A DNA stretch of 64,000 bases, taken from NCBI RefSeq assembly GCF_000585375.1, contig NZ_KK073874.1, forward strand, positions 4,030,001 to 4,094,000, in the 5' to 3' direction. The DNA is from Cryptosporangium arvum DSM 44712. Lineage in GTDB: Bacteria > Actinomycetota > Actinomycetes > Mycobacteriales > Cryptosporangiaceae. Of this stretch, positions 1-8,944 are shown one piece after another. The position numbers and the translations under genes are program-made. Under the pieces are notes generated by a model. That model saw nothing but the letters and a program-made list of their open reading frames with translations. It did not search any database and was not told where the DNA came from. The stretch's first letter is position 1; the number at the start of each line of letters is the position of its first letter.

Positions 1-1
1 G

Positions 2-911
<910 letters not shown>

Positions 912-919
<8 letters not shown>

Positions 920-1975
920 GACCCTCGCGGGCGTCGCCGAGACGCACACCGGCGTCGTGTTCTTCGTCGGCGACCGCGCCTACAAGCTGAAGAAGCCCGT
1001 CGACCTGGGATTCGTCGACTTCCGCACCCGCGAGTCCCGGCGCACCGCCTGCCGTCGCGAGCTCGAGCTCAACCGGCAGTTCGCGCCGGACGTCTACCTG
1101 GGCGTCGCGGAGGTGCACGACCCGGAGGGGCGACCCTGCGACTGGCTCGTCGTGATGCGCCGGATGCCCGCCGATCGACGGCTCTCGACGCTGGTCCGGG
1201 CCGGAAAGGACGTCGACGAGCCGCTCCGGGCACCCGGTTCCTGGCCTGGTTCGCGGAGTTCGCGGGCGGCCCGCGGGTGACGTCACTGGAACATCGCTAC
1301 GTGACTCACCGGGCCGTCATGCGGGCCAAGGTCGCGTGCCTGCGCCGGCAGCAGGGCGTCGCCGACAGCGCTGCCACCGCCGTCCGGCTGCTCGGGATCG
1401 GCGTCACCCATCTGCGTGCCGCCGAACCGCGGCTGATCCTCGTCGGCGGCCTGCCCGGCGCCGGGAAGTCGACGCTGGCCGGTGGCCTCGCCGACGCGCT
1501 CGGCGCGGTGCTGATCCGATCCGACCGCGTCCGTAAGGAACTGGCCGGGATCTGGCCGCTGACCGACCGGCGGTCGCCGTGGCGCACCGGGCTCTACCAG
1601 CCCGGTCGTACCGCGGCGGTCTACGACGCGCTGCTCCGCCGGGCCGCCGACGCGCTCCGGCACGGCGAGTCGGTGGTCCTGGACGCCGGCTGGGTGGACG
1701 CGGCCGCGCGCGACGCGGCCCTCGTGATCGCGTCCCGGGCCGGTGCGACGCCGGTGGAGCTGCGCTGTGTCGCCCCGGCGCAGGTCGCGGCCGAGCGGAT
1801 CACCGGCCGGACCGGCGACCCGTCCGACGCGACGCCCGAGATCGCCGCCCGGCTGGCCGCGGGGTTCGCTCCCTGGCCGGCCGCGTCCGAGATCGACACG
1901 ACCGCGCGTCCCGCCGACGCGGTGGCCGCGGCGCTGCACCGCGTCGAGCAAGTCGGGACGAACGTCCCGTCCTAG
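912..1975 (+). pseudogene. Rv2004c-like APH/AAA-kinase gene broken by internal deletion
   Basis: Two reading frames together give the ends of one family of about 500-residue proteins: an aminoglycoside-phosphotransferase-like N-terminal domain plus a C-terminal P-loop kinase. The N-terminal piece (912-1280) carries VVFFVGDRAYKLKKPVD, the usual family start. The C-terminal piece continues in another frame from about 1231 (RFLAWFAEFAGGP, then TSLEH from 1280) and contains Walker A GGLPGAGKST near 1447-1476. Between DEPLRA and RFLAWF roughly 150-200 residues expected in the family, including the APH catalytic centre, are missing, and the frame shifts at the join near 1228-1232. I infer a deletion. 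The kinase half (GTG at 1277, 232 residues) could still be translated separately. In Mycobacterium tuberculosis the homologue Rv2004c is DosR-controlled. Confidence 0.8.
1955..1968. promoter_or_regulatory. Candidate DevR/DosR box upstream of the acg operon
   Basis: GGGACGAACGTCCC has both perfect half-sites of the DosR core (GGGAC-N4-GTCCC). It sits at the very end of the broken kinase gene, about 86 bp before the acg start at 2054. This position would suit activation of the acg, acg-like and acyltransferase operon. Confidence 0.6.
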
Positions 1976-2053
1976 CGGTCCACCGGCTCTGCTGCCGGAC
2001 CCCGCCGGGCCGCACGCTGAACACAGAAGCCACCGAGATCACGGGAGTTCGCC

Positions 2054-3052
2054 ATGGCCGCCACCGCTGCACCCCGGCCGCTCCAGGCGGTCCTCGACGT
2101 CGCGGCCGCGGCCGCGCTGCGCGCGCCGTCGGTGCTCAACACCCAACCGTGGCGCTGGATCGTGCACGAGAGGTCACTGGACCTGCGTGCCGACCCGGGC
2201 CGGCAACTGGGCGCCGTCGACCCGGAGGGCCGCATGCTGACGATCAGCTGCGGGGCGGCGCTCGACCACGCGCTGATCGCGCTGCGTACCGAGGGCTACG
2301 ACGCCCGGGTGGAGCTGCTGCCCGACGCCCGCGACCCGGAGCTCCTCGCGGCGATCTACCCGGCCGGGCACCACACGCCGCTGGCCGAGGACTTCCGCCG
2401 GTACCAGACCACGTTGCGCCGGCACACCGACCGGCGGCCGTTCGGACCGGATCCGGTCACCGAGGACATGATCGCCGGCCTGACCGGGGCCGCCCTCGCC
2501 CACGGGGTGCACGTGCACGTCGTCCGGGACGACCAGGTGCCGACGCTGTCCGCGCTGGCGTCCGTCGCCGCCGGCGAGGAGCTGGCCGACCCGGCCGAGC
2601 GCGCCGAGCTCGCCCGCTGGACCCGTCGCGCACCGCACGCCACCGAAGGCCTGGCCACGGACGTCACCGTTCAGGGCTCGCCGCGGCGAGTGCCGTTGCG
2701 CCCCCACGCCGAAGACGCCGCCGGTCGGCTCCCGGCCGGGCCCGGGAACGACAGCGGCGCCCGGTACCTCATCCTCTGGGGCAACCAGGACGGCCGCCGC
2801 GCGTGGCTGCGCGCCGGGCAGGCGCTCTCCGCCGTCCTGCTGACCGCCGCCGAGTCAGGCCTGGCCGCGTCGCCGATGACCGACCTCGTCGAGGTGACCG
2901 ATACCCGGGTGTCGCTGCGCCGCCTCCTGTCCTGGCAGGGTCACCCCTACGCGGTGCTGCGCGTCGGCGTGGCCGCCGCCGACCTCGGTGTGCCCGCGGC
3001 GCACCGGCTCGGCCACGACGAGGTCGTCGAGATCGATCGGCCGTCGTCATGA
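2054..3052 (+). CDS. acg: Acg-family nitroreductase-fold protein
   Basis: This 332-residue protein belongs to the Acg family (Rv2032-like, 331 residues), which has a duplicated nitroreductase fold and is thought to bind flavin. The family signature near the N-terminus is clear: LRAPSVLNTQPWRWIV at about residues 21-36. A second conserved block, RRHTDRRPFGPDPV, lies near residue 122, and ILWGNQDGRRAWLRAGQALS near residue 240 corresponds to the usual GQALQ..LL helix. Acg is strongly DosR-induced in mycobacteria, but its physiological reaction is not settled. A near-perfect DevR box lies upstream at 1955-1968. The stop overlaps the start of a paralogue by 4 bp (ATGA), so the two are translationally coupled. 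Confidence 0.88.
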   Translation: MAATAAPRPLQAVLDVAAAAALRAPSVLNTQPWRWIVHERSLDLRADPGRQLGAVDPEGRMLTISCGAALDHALIALRTEGYDARVELLPDARDPELLAAIYPAGHHTPLAEDFRRYQTTLRRHTDRRPFGPDPVTEDMIAGLTGAALAHGVHVHVVRDDQVPTLSALASVAAGEELADPAERAELARWTRRAPHATEGLATDVTVQGSPRRVPLRPHAEDAAGRLPAGPGNDSGARYLILWGNQDGRRAWLRAGQALSAVLLTAAESGLAASPMTDLVEVTDTRVSLRRLLSWQGHPYAVLRVGVAAADLGVPAAHRLGHDEVVEIDRPSS

Positions 3053-4014
3053 CCACGCCCGGGATCACCCTGCTCGACGCCGAGCGGTTCGCCGAACTGG
3101 TGACGCTCGGCACGCGGGCGCCGTCGCTGCACAACACCCAACCGTGGCTGTTCCACCGGGACGGCGACGCGGTCGAAGTCTTCGCCGACCCCTCCCGGGT
3201 GCTCCCCGCCACCGATCCGTCCGGCTGGGGCCAGCGCATCGCGATCGGCGCCGCCGCGTACAACCTCCGGCTGGGGTACGCGCAGCTGGGTTGGCGGGCC
3301 GAGACCGAGCCGTTCCCCGAAGCGGGGGAGAAGCACCTGGTGGTCCGGGTCCACCCGGTCGCCGAGCACCGGATCACGCCCGCCGAGCGGACGGTGGCCG
3401 ACGCCATCCCGCGGCGGCACACCAACCGTCGCCCCTACCTGGAGGCTCCGGTGCCGGCGGCGACACTGGCCGCGCTCGTCCATGCCGCCGACGAGGAGGC
3501 CTGCCGGCTGACCGTGCTGGACGCGCGGGGCGTCGGTGAGGTCTCCGAGCTGATCCGGGACGCCGACGCCGAGCTGGAGCGTCGGCGGGGGTACCGCGAG
3601 GAACTCCGGCGCTGGTGCCGCGACGCCGGCGGACCGCCGGACGGCGTCCGCTGGGACCGGCTGACCGGCCGTCCCCACGCCGACGAGCGGCTGCGGCGGC
3701 GCGACTTCGGCGCTCCCACGACCAGCTCCGATCGCCGCTACGAGAGCGACCCCTGCCTCGCGGTCCTGACCAGCAGCGGTGACGGTCGCTTCGACGAGCT
3801 CCGCGCCGGTCAGGCCCTGCAGCACGTGTTGCTGCGGGCCACATCGGCCGGGCTGACCTCGTCCCTGTACTCGCAGCCGATCGAAGTCGGCGCGGTACGT
3901 CAGCGGCTGAGTGCCGTGTGCGGCGGCGGCACCCCGCAGATGGTGGTGCGGGTGGGCTACGGGCTCGCGCACGGACCCACCCCACGGCGTCCGATCGACG
4001 AGGTGATCCGGTGA
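3049..4014 (+). CDS. Second Acg-like nitroreductase-fold protein
   Basis: A 321-residue paralogue of the preceding gene, with the same N-terminal block (LGTRAPSLHNTQPWLF, about residues 19-34), RRHTNRRPYLEAPVP near residue 124 and LRAGQALQHVLLRATSAGL near residue 255. The ATG at 3049 overlaps the acg stop by 4 bp. A much longer frame runs in from upstream, but homology begins only here. Two adjacent copies suggest either a functional heteromer or sub-specialised flavin or nitro-compound binding. The stop in turn overlaps the GTG of the acyltransferase fusion gene by 4 bp, giving a tight three-gene operon. Confidence 0.85.
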   Translation: MTTPGITLLDAERFAELVTLGTRAPSLHNTQPWLFHRDGDAVEVFADPSRVLPATDPSGWGQRIAIGAAAYNLRLGYAQLGWRAETEPFPEAGEKHLVVRVHPVAEHRITPAERTVADAIPRRHTNRRPYLEAPVPAATLAALVHAADEEACRLTVLDARGVGEVSELIRDADAELERRRGYREELRRWCRDAGGPPDGVRWDRLTGRPHADERLRRRDFGAPTTSSDRRYESDPCLAVLTSSGDGRFDELRAGQALQHVLLRATSAGLTSSLYSQPIEVGAVRQRLSAVCGGGTPQMVVRVGYGLAHGPTPRRPIDEVIR

Positions 4015-6749
4015 GCGACGTCGAGGCGCTCCTCGCCGGCGGAAGTGTCGTGCTGGTCCGGCCGGTCGTCCCCGCGGACGCCGACGGACTGCGTCACCTG
4101 CACGTCGACGCGTCCGGCAGCAACCGCCGGATGCGGTTCTTCACCGTCGGTGACGTCACGGCCGCCGCCTACGCCGAGCACCTCGCGCATCCGGACGACG
4201 ACCACCTCGCCCTGGTCGCCGTCCGCGACGGCGAGATCCTCGGGGTGGCGTCGGCCGAGCCGACCGGCACCGATCCCGCCGTGGCCGAGGTCGCGCTGAT
4301 GGTGACCGACCGGCTCCACCACGCCGGCATCGGCACGCTCCTGCTCGAGCACCTGGCGGCCGCCTCGCGCCGGGCCGGGGTCACGCGCTTCACCGCCGAC
4401 GTGCTGTCGGAGAACCGGGCGATGATGACGGTCTTCGCCGACGCCGGCTTCACGGTGTCGATGGCACGGCCGGAGGCGTCGACGGTCGGCGTGAGCGTCG
4501 ATCTCACCGGCACCACGATGCTGGCCGCCGCGGTCGCGGATCGCGAGCGGCGGGCCGGCGCGGCCTCGCTCGCTCCGGTCCTGGCGCCGACGTCGATCGT
4601 GGTCGTCGGCGCCGGACGGAACCCGGGCGGCGTCGGCCGCGCGGTAGTGACCAACGTCCTCGCCGGAGGCTTCACCGGCCGGCTGGCGGTCGTCAATCCC
4701 CACGTGGCGCCGGGCGCCACGATCGGCGACGTCCCCGCGTATCCGTCCGTCGCGGACGTGCCCGGCGCAGCGGTTCCCGGCTCGGCCGGTCCGGCCGCGA
4801 CCGCCGTCGCGAGCCCGATCGATCTCGCGGTCGTCGCCGTTCCCGCGGACAAGGTCGCCGCCGCACTCGGCGAGTGCGGGCGCGCCGGCGTGCGCGCGGC
4901 CGTCGTGCTGTCCTCCGGCTTCGCCGAAACCGGCGGCCGCGACGCCGAGCGGGAACTGGTCGCGATCGCCCACCGCTACGGGATGCGGCTGGTCGGCCCG
5001 AACTGCCTCGGCGTGGTGAACCTCGACCCGCGCATCCGGTTGAACGCCACCTTCGCCGACCTGCGGACCAGCACCGCCCCGGAAGGCGCCGGAGTCGGGC
5101 TGGCCTCGCAGTCCGGAGCGCTCGGGATCGCCGTCCTGGAGGCCGCGGCCCGGCGTGGGATCGCGGTGTCGCAGTTCCTCTCGCTCGGCAACAAAGCCGA
5201 CGTCAGTGGAAACGACGCGTTGCTCGCCTGGGAGGACGCGCCGGGTGTCCGGGCCATCGCGCTGTACCTGGAGTCCATCGGCAACCCCCGCCGGTTCCGG
5301 CGCATCGCCGCGCGCATCGCACAGCACAAGCCCGTCGTCGCCCTCCGCAGCGGACGGTCGGCCGCGGGCGCCCGTGCCGGCGCCTCGCACACCGCGGCGG
5401 CCGTCACCCCGGACGCCACCGCCACCGCGTTGTTCCGCGACACCGGCGTGCTGGCCGTCGACACCACCGAGGAACTCCTCGACGTCACCGCGCTGCTGGC
5501 CACCCAACCGGTTCCGGCCGGAACCCGGATCGGTGTCGTCGGCAACGCGGGTGGCCCCGGGGCCCTCACCGCGGACGCCGCCGCGGCGGCCGGCGCGCGG
5601 ATCCCGGAGCTGAGTGAAGCGACCGCGGCGGCGCTCCGCCGGCTGATCCCGCGGGCCGCCGCGGTGTCCAACCCCGTCGACCTCGGCGCCGAGGCTTCGC
5701 CAGCCGCCTACCGGTCCGCGCTGGTCACGGTGTTCGCGTCCGGAGAGGTCGACGCGGTCGTCGTGTTGCACGCGGTGACCCGCGCGCAGCCGGTCTCCGC
5801 GGTCGTCGACGCGGTGCAGCGGGTCGCCGACGCGCACCCCGGCATACCGACGGCGGGCGTCCTGCTGGGCGCCGAGCCGCCCCGCGGCGCAACCGTACCG
5901 TGGTACTCGTTCGGAGAATCCGCGGCCCGCGCCGTCGCCAGAGCCGGACACCTCGCGGTGTGGCGGGCGCGGCCGCACCTGCCGGCGGCGGTGCCGGGCT
6001 TCGACGAGCCCGCCGTCGCCGCGCTGCTGGCCACCGCTCCACGATCGACGGACGGGTGGCTCGACGCGGGCGCCGCCCTCCGGTTGCTCGACCTGGTCGG
6101 TGTGCCGGCCTGCCGCACCGTTCCGGTCGTCGGCGCGGACGCCGCCGTGCGTGCCGCCGCGGACCTCGGCGGACCGGTCGTCGTCAAGTCGGCGGCTCCC
6201 GGCCTGGTGCACAAGACCGACCGGCACGCCGTCGCGGTCGGACTGGCCTCCCCGGGAGACGTCGCCGCGGCCGCCGCGGCGATCTGCCGCAGCACCGGCT
6301 CGGACGCCCTGCTCGTGCAGACGATGGCCACCGGGCGTCTCGAGCTGACCGCCGGACTCGTCGCACCGGCCGGGGGCGTGCCGGTCGTTCTCGTCGGTGC
6401 GGGCGGTGTCCACGAGGAAGTCCTCGCCGACAAAGCGCTGGCCACCTGCCCGCTGGGCACCGGCCGTGCCGCCGCGATGCTCGACGAGCTGCGGTGCGCA
6501 CCCCTGCTCCGTGGCCACCGGGGGAGCCCTCCACTGGACCGCGGCGCGGTCGTGGACGTCCTCGACCGGCTGGCCCGCCTCGCGGCGATCGCACCGGAGA
6601 TCGCCGAACTCGACCTCAACCCGCTCCTCGTCGACGAACACGGCGTGACCGCCGTGGACATCGCGGTGCGGTGCCACCCGTCCACCCCGGACGGCCGTTC
6701 GCTCCACCGCGACCCGGTGGCGGACGACTACGCCCGCGCGCTGGGCTGA
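4011..6749 (+). CDS. GNAT acetyltransferase fused to NDP-forming acyl-CoA synthetase
   Basis: A 912-residue fusion. An N-terminal GNAT domain occupies about residues 1-170, including the acetyl-CoA loop region HHAGIGTLLLEHL. It is followed by an NDP-forming acetyl-CoA synthetase-type unit: CoA-binding Rossmann domain (GAGRNPGGVGRAVVTN near residue 200), ligase domains (VGPNCLGVVN, SQSGALGIAVLE) and an ATP-grasp domain at the C-terminus (VVVKSAAPGLVHKTD near residue 724). The domain set resembles Pat-type protein lysine acetyltransferases, which acetylate metabolic enzymes such as acetyl-CoA synthetase. In the linked setting it may adjust acyl-CoA metabolism during dormancy. The catalytic His of the ligase half could not be assigned confidently by eye. 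GTG start, 4-bp overlap with the gene before. Confidence 0.85.
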   Translation: MSDVEALLAGGSVVLVRPVVPADADGLRHLHVDASGSNRRMRFFTVGDVTAAAYAEHLAHPDDDHLALVAVRDGEILGVASAEPTGTDPAVAEVALMVTDRLHHAGIGTLLLEHLAAASRRAGVTRFTADVLSENRAMMTVFADAGFTVSMARPEASTVGVSVDLTGTTMLAAAVADRERRAGAASLAPVLAPTSIVVVGAGRNPGGVGRAVVTNVLAGGFTGRLAVVNPHVAPGATIGDVPAYPSVADVPGAAVPGSAGPAATAVASPIDLAVVAVPADKVAAALGECGRAGVRAAVVLSSGFAETGGRDAERELVAIAHRYGMRLVGPNCLGVVNLDPRIRLNATFADLRTSTAPEGAGVGLASQSGALGIAVLEAAARRGIAVSQFLSLGNKADVSGNDALLAWEDAPGVRAIALYLESIGNPRRFRRIAARIAQHKPVVALRSGRSAAGARAGASHTAAAVTPDATATALFRDTGVLAVDTTEELLDVTALLATQPVPAGTRIGVVGNAGGPGALTADAAAAAGARIPELSEATAAALRRLIPRAAAVSNPVDLGAEASPAAYRSALVTVFASGEVDAVVVLHAVTRAQPVSAVVDAVQRVADAHPGIPTAGVLLGAEPPRGATVPWYSFGESAARAVARAGHLAVWRARPHLPAAVPGFDEPAVAALLATAPRSTDGWLDAGAALRLLDLVGVPACRTVPVVGADAAVRAAADLGGPVVVKSAAPGLVHKTDRHAVAVGLASPGDVAAAAAAICRSTGSDALLVQTMATGRLELTAGLVAPAGGVPVVLVGAGGVHEEVLADKALATCPLGTGRAAAMLDELRCAPLLRGHRGSPPLDRGAVVDVLDRLARLAAIAPEIAELDLNPLLVDEHGVTAVDIAVRCHPSTPDGRSLHRDPVADDYARALG

Positions 6750-6788
6750 CCCCGGCGCACGAATCACCCCTTACCCAAGGAGGCCGCC

Positions 6789-7802
6789 ATGCGCGCCGCT
6801 GTTGTTCCCGCCCTCGGTGCCCCGCTGGAGATCCGGGACCTGCCCGTCACTCCGCCCGGTCCGGGCCAGATCCTGGTCCGGATCGAGGCGTCCGGTCTGT
6901 GCCACACCGACATCCACGCCGCGCGCGGCGACTGGCCGGTCAAGCCCACACCGCCGTTCGTCCCCGGGCACGAAGGCGTCGGTGTGGTCACCGGCGTCGG
7001 TACGGGCGTCACCTCCGTCGCGTGCGGTGACCGGGTCGCGCTGCCCTGGCTCGGCCACGCCTGCGGACGCTGCCGCTACTGCGTGTCCGGCCGGGAGACG
7101 CTCTGCGCCGGACAGCAGAACACCGGCTACTCCATCGACGGTGGGTACGCCGAGTACGCGCTCGCCGACGCCGCTTACGCCGTTCCGGTCCCCGACGGTG
7201 TCGACCCGGTCGACGCCGCCCCGCTCACCTGCGCCGGCGTCACCACGTACAAGGCCGTGAAGGTGGCGGGGATCCAGCCGACCGAGCTGGTGAGCGTCGT
7301 CGGCATCGGTGGTCTCGGGCACCTGGCCGTGCAGTACGCCTCGATCGTGGGCGGCACCGTGATCGGCGTCGACGTGCGTGAGGACAAGCTGCAGCTGGCC
7401 AAGGAACTGGGCGCGACCTACACGGTCAACGCCGCGACGACCGACCCGGTCGAGGCGATCCACACGCTGGGCGGCGCCGACGTCGCGATCGTGCTCGCCG
7501 CCAGCTCCGCGGCGGCCGAGGCCGCTCTGGCGTCGCTGCGCCCCGGTGGTCGCCTCGTGCTGGTGGGGCTGCCCAAGGACGGCGCGATCCGGCTGCCGAT
7601 CTTCGACACGGTGCTGCACGGCAAGCACGTCATCGGGTCGATCGTCGGCACCCGGCAGGACCTGACCGAGGTGTTCGCGCTGCACGCGGCGGGCCGGACC
7701 CGGGTCATCACGCAGGCCCGCGCGCTCGACGAGGTGAACACGGCGTTCGACGAGGTGCTGGCCGGCGACGTCCCGGCTCGGCTGGTCTTCACCCGCTTCT
7801 GA
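6789..7802 (+). CDS. Zinc-dependent alcohol dehydrogenase
   Basis: This 337-residue medium-chain dehydrogenase has the catalytic-zinc motifs CHTD (near residue 37) and GHEGVG (near residue 60). The structural-zinc cysteine cluster CGRCRYC...C is at about 92-106. The nucleotide-binding loop GIGGLGHLAVQYA is near residue 175, followed by an acidic residue (VDVRED), which suggests NAD rather than NADP. It probably interconverts short-chain alcohols and aldehydes, useful for redox balance at low oxygen, and resembles AdhP-type enzymes. A strong ribosome binding site (AAGGAGG, about 6777-6783) supports the ATG at 6789. The gene follows the acyltransferase fusion by 39 bp and may be read through from that operon. 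No DevR box is visible in the gap. Confidence 0.9.
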   Translation: MRAAVVPALGAPLEIRDLPVTPPGPGQILVRIEASGLCHTDIHAARGDWPVKPTPPFVPGHEGVGVVTGVGTGVTSVACGDRVALPWLGHACGRCRYCVSGRETLCAGQQNTGYSIDGGYAEYALADAAYAVPVPDGVDPVDAAPLTCAGVTTYKAVKVAGIQPTELVSVVGIGGLGHLAVQYASIVGGTVIGVDVREDKLQLAKELGATYTVNAATTDPVEAIHTLGGADVAIVLAASSAAAEAALASLRPGGRLVLVGLPKDGAIRLPIFDTVLHGKHVIGSIVGTRQDLTEVFALHAAGRTRVITQARALDEVNTAFDEVLAGDVPARLVFTRF

Positions 7803-7817
7803 CGGCGGGTGACGGGC

Positions 7818-7852
7818 GTCCCGCGTCGCGACGAGGCTCCGCGACGCGGGAC
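7818..7852 (+). terminator. Strong GC hairpin after the alcohol dehydrogenase gene
   Basis: Perfect 13-bp arms, GTCCCGCGTCGCG at 7818-7830 and its complement at 7840-7852, enclose a 9-nt loop. There is no T tract, as is common in actinobacterial terminators. The right arm overlaps the DevR-like site at 7848-7861, so termination and activation signals are interlocked. Confidence 0.6.
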
Positions 7853-7861
7853 CTTCGTCCC
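7848..7861. promoter_or_regulatory. Candidate DevR/DosR box upstream of the PPOX gene
   Basis: GGGACCTTCGTCCC has two perfect half-sites. It ends 11 bp before the annotated ATG (7873), which is too close for normal activation. Its centre is 42.5 bp before the in-frame ATG at 7897, the distance typical of DosR sites to a transcription start, so a leaderless message from 7897 is possible. Confidence 0.6.
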
Positions 7862-7872
7862 TAGGGAGAACG

Positions 7873-8301
7873 ATGATCGCGCTCGACACTGAGCCGATGC
7901 GCCCCCTTTCCCCCTCCCTCGTGGTGCTCGATCGCGACGAGTGCCTCGCCCTGCTGAGCAGCGTGCCGGTGGGGCAGGTTGTTTTCACCGACCGGGCGCT
8001 GCCCGACGTCCTCCCGATCAACTTCCGGCTCGACGGCGACGCGGTGGTGATCCGCGTCGCGACCGGCTCGAGGCTCGCGCGGGCCGCGGCCGGGGCGGTG
8101 CTGGCGTTCCACGCCGACCGGATCGACGAGGCCACGCACACCGGGTGGAGCGTCACCGTGGTCGGGCGGGCCACCGAGGTGACCGACCCGGCCGAGCGTC
8201 AGCGCCTGGACGAACTCCCGCTGCGGTCGTGGATCGGCGACACCCGGGATCACTTCCTCCGGATCCCGGCCGAGCGGGTGACCGGCCGTCGTCTGACGTG
8301 A
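7873..8301 (+). CDS. Pyridoxamine 5'-phosphate oxidase-fold flavin/redox protein
   Basis: A 142-residue split-barrel protein of the PPOX class. The conserved opening LDRDECLALLSSVPVGQVVFTD-type block (roughly residues 16-37), then LPINFRLDGDAVVIRVATGS (45-64) and AFHADRIDEATHTGWSVTVVGRATEV (about 77-102) are family hallmarks. Members bind FMN, F420 or heme, and the substrate is unknown. In Mycobacterium tuberculosis the DosR-regulon gene Rv0080 is of this type and sits next to the hibernation-factor relative Rv0079. The same pair occurs here, separated by a decayed stress-protein gene. The ATG at 7873 has AGGGAGAA just upstream, but ATG 7897 is an alternative start that fits the regulatory site better. 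Confidence 0.8.
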   Translation: MIALDTEPMRPLSPSLVVLDRDECLALLSSVPVGQVVFTDRALPDVLPINFRLDGDAVVIRVATGSRLARAAAGAVLAFHADRIDEATHTGWSVTVVGRATEVTDPAERQRLDELPLRSWIGDTRDHFLRIPAERVTGRRLT

Positions 8302-8321
8302 TCCGTCAGGCGCCGCGGCGA

Positions 8322-8666
8322 TCAGGCGTGCGCGACCACCAGCGGCGCGCTCACCGGTCGGCCTCGGCGAACGCGGCCTCCAGCGTGGTGGTGTCCTGGT
8401 CGGCGCCGGCGATGCCGACCGCAGCCCACGACGACCGACGCGCGGGACGCGGACGCTTCCAGGAGGGCGCGCGCGGGTGGCTCGTCGCTGACCCGCCCGG
8501 AAACGGACAGCGCCGGGAACGCCGCGCCCAGGCGGGTCGCCGCCGGTCGAGCGCCCGCTCCCCGTCGACGCGTGCCGCGTCTCTCTTCCACGCAGGCCCA
8601 GCCGAGAGCCCGGTCGGCGGCGAGGGTGCCGTCGAGGCCGACCACGACTCCTTTCCACGCGCTCAT
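8322..8666 (-). pseudogene. Decayed universal stress protein
   Basis: Read on the minus strand from ATG 8666, the frame begins as a Usp domain (GVVVGLDGTLAADRALGWA). It then jumps to VSGRVSDEPPARALLEASA and VVVGCG, blocks that correspond to residues about 105-140 of the intact two-domain protein at 13644-14513. The adenine-binding loop that should follow is gone. Fragments of the second domain appear in another frame (AAFAEADR near 8355-8378), followed by SAPLVVAHA near the end. Several deletions and frame changes therefore reduced a roughly 290-residue protein to about 115 codons. I infer a recent paralogue in decay, because the surviving blocks are still highly similar to the intact copy. 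Confidence 0.75.
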
Positions 8667-8944
8667 CACGGGGCGGGCCGGGCGCGGAGTCGACGGACGC
8701 CGTGCTCCGTCGGGTCGCGGTGCGGTGCGGTGCCTCATGGCGATCCTCCTCGAACGCGGAAGGGCAGCCGGTACCTCCAGCGCGCGACCGTCCACCGGGG
8801 ATCGACAGGGTCGACGATCCCGACCCGGACCGAATTCCGGGCCGGGAGTCACCACCAGGACCGCTGGTCGCCTCGGTCCGGGACCAAGGACCCTGCCCGG
8901 TTCGGTGGGACGCGACGAGGCTGGTGGGTGTGAGGAGGCTTGCG
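8667..8944. other. Intergenic leader region before the hibernation-factor gene
   Basis: About 280 bp without a convincing gene. It separates the decayed stress protein (minus strand) from the hibernation factor (plus strand) and holds a DevR-like site at 8880-8893. A longer open frame enters the hibernation-factor gene from 8702, but its sequence is not protein-like. GAGGAGG at about 8934-8940 is the ribosome binding site for ATG 8945. Confidence 0.5.
8880..8893. promoter_or_regulatory. Candidate DevR/DosR box upstream of the hibernation factor
   Basis: GGGACCAAGGACCC matches the DosR core at all but one half-site base (GACCC for GTCCC). It lies 52-65 bp before the ATG at 8945, a normal distance for an activator site. 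Confidence 0.5.

Noticed and set aside
1579-3048. Long N-terminal extension of the second Acg-like protein
   Set aside because: The frame is open for 1.4 kb upstream, but its translation is Arg/Pro/Gly-rich shadow sequence over the kinase and acg genes. Homology begins at ATG 3049.
3957-6767. 936-residue open frame on the minus strand
   Set aside because: It is antisense to the acyltransferase/acyl-CoA synthetase gene, has no recognisable domain, is rich in Arg/Gly/Asp as expected of GC-rich shadow frames, and shares the codon phase of the real gene.
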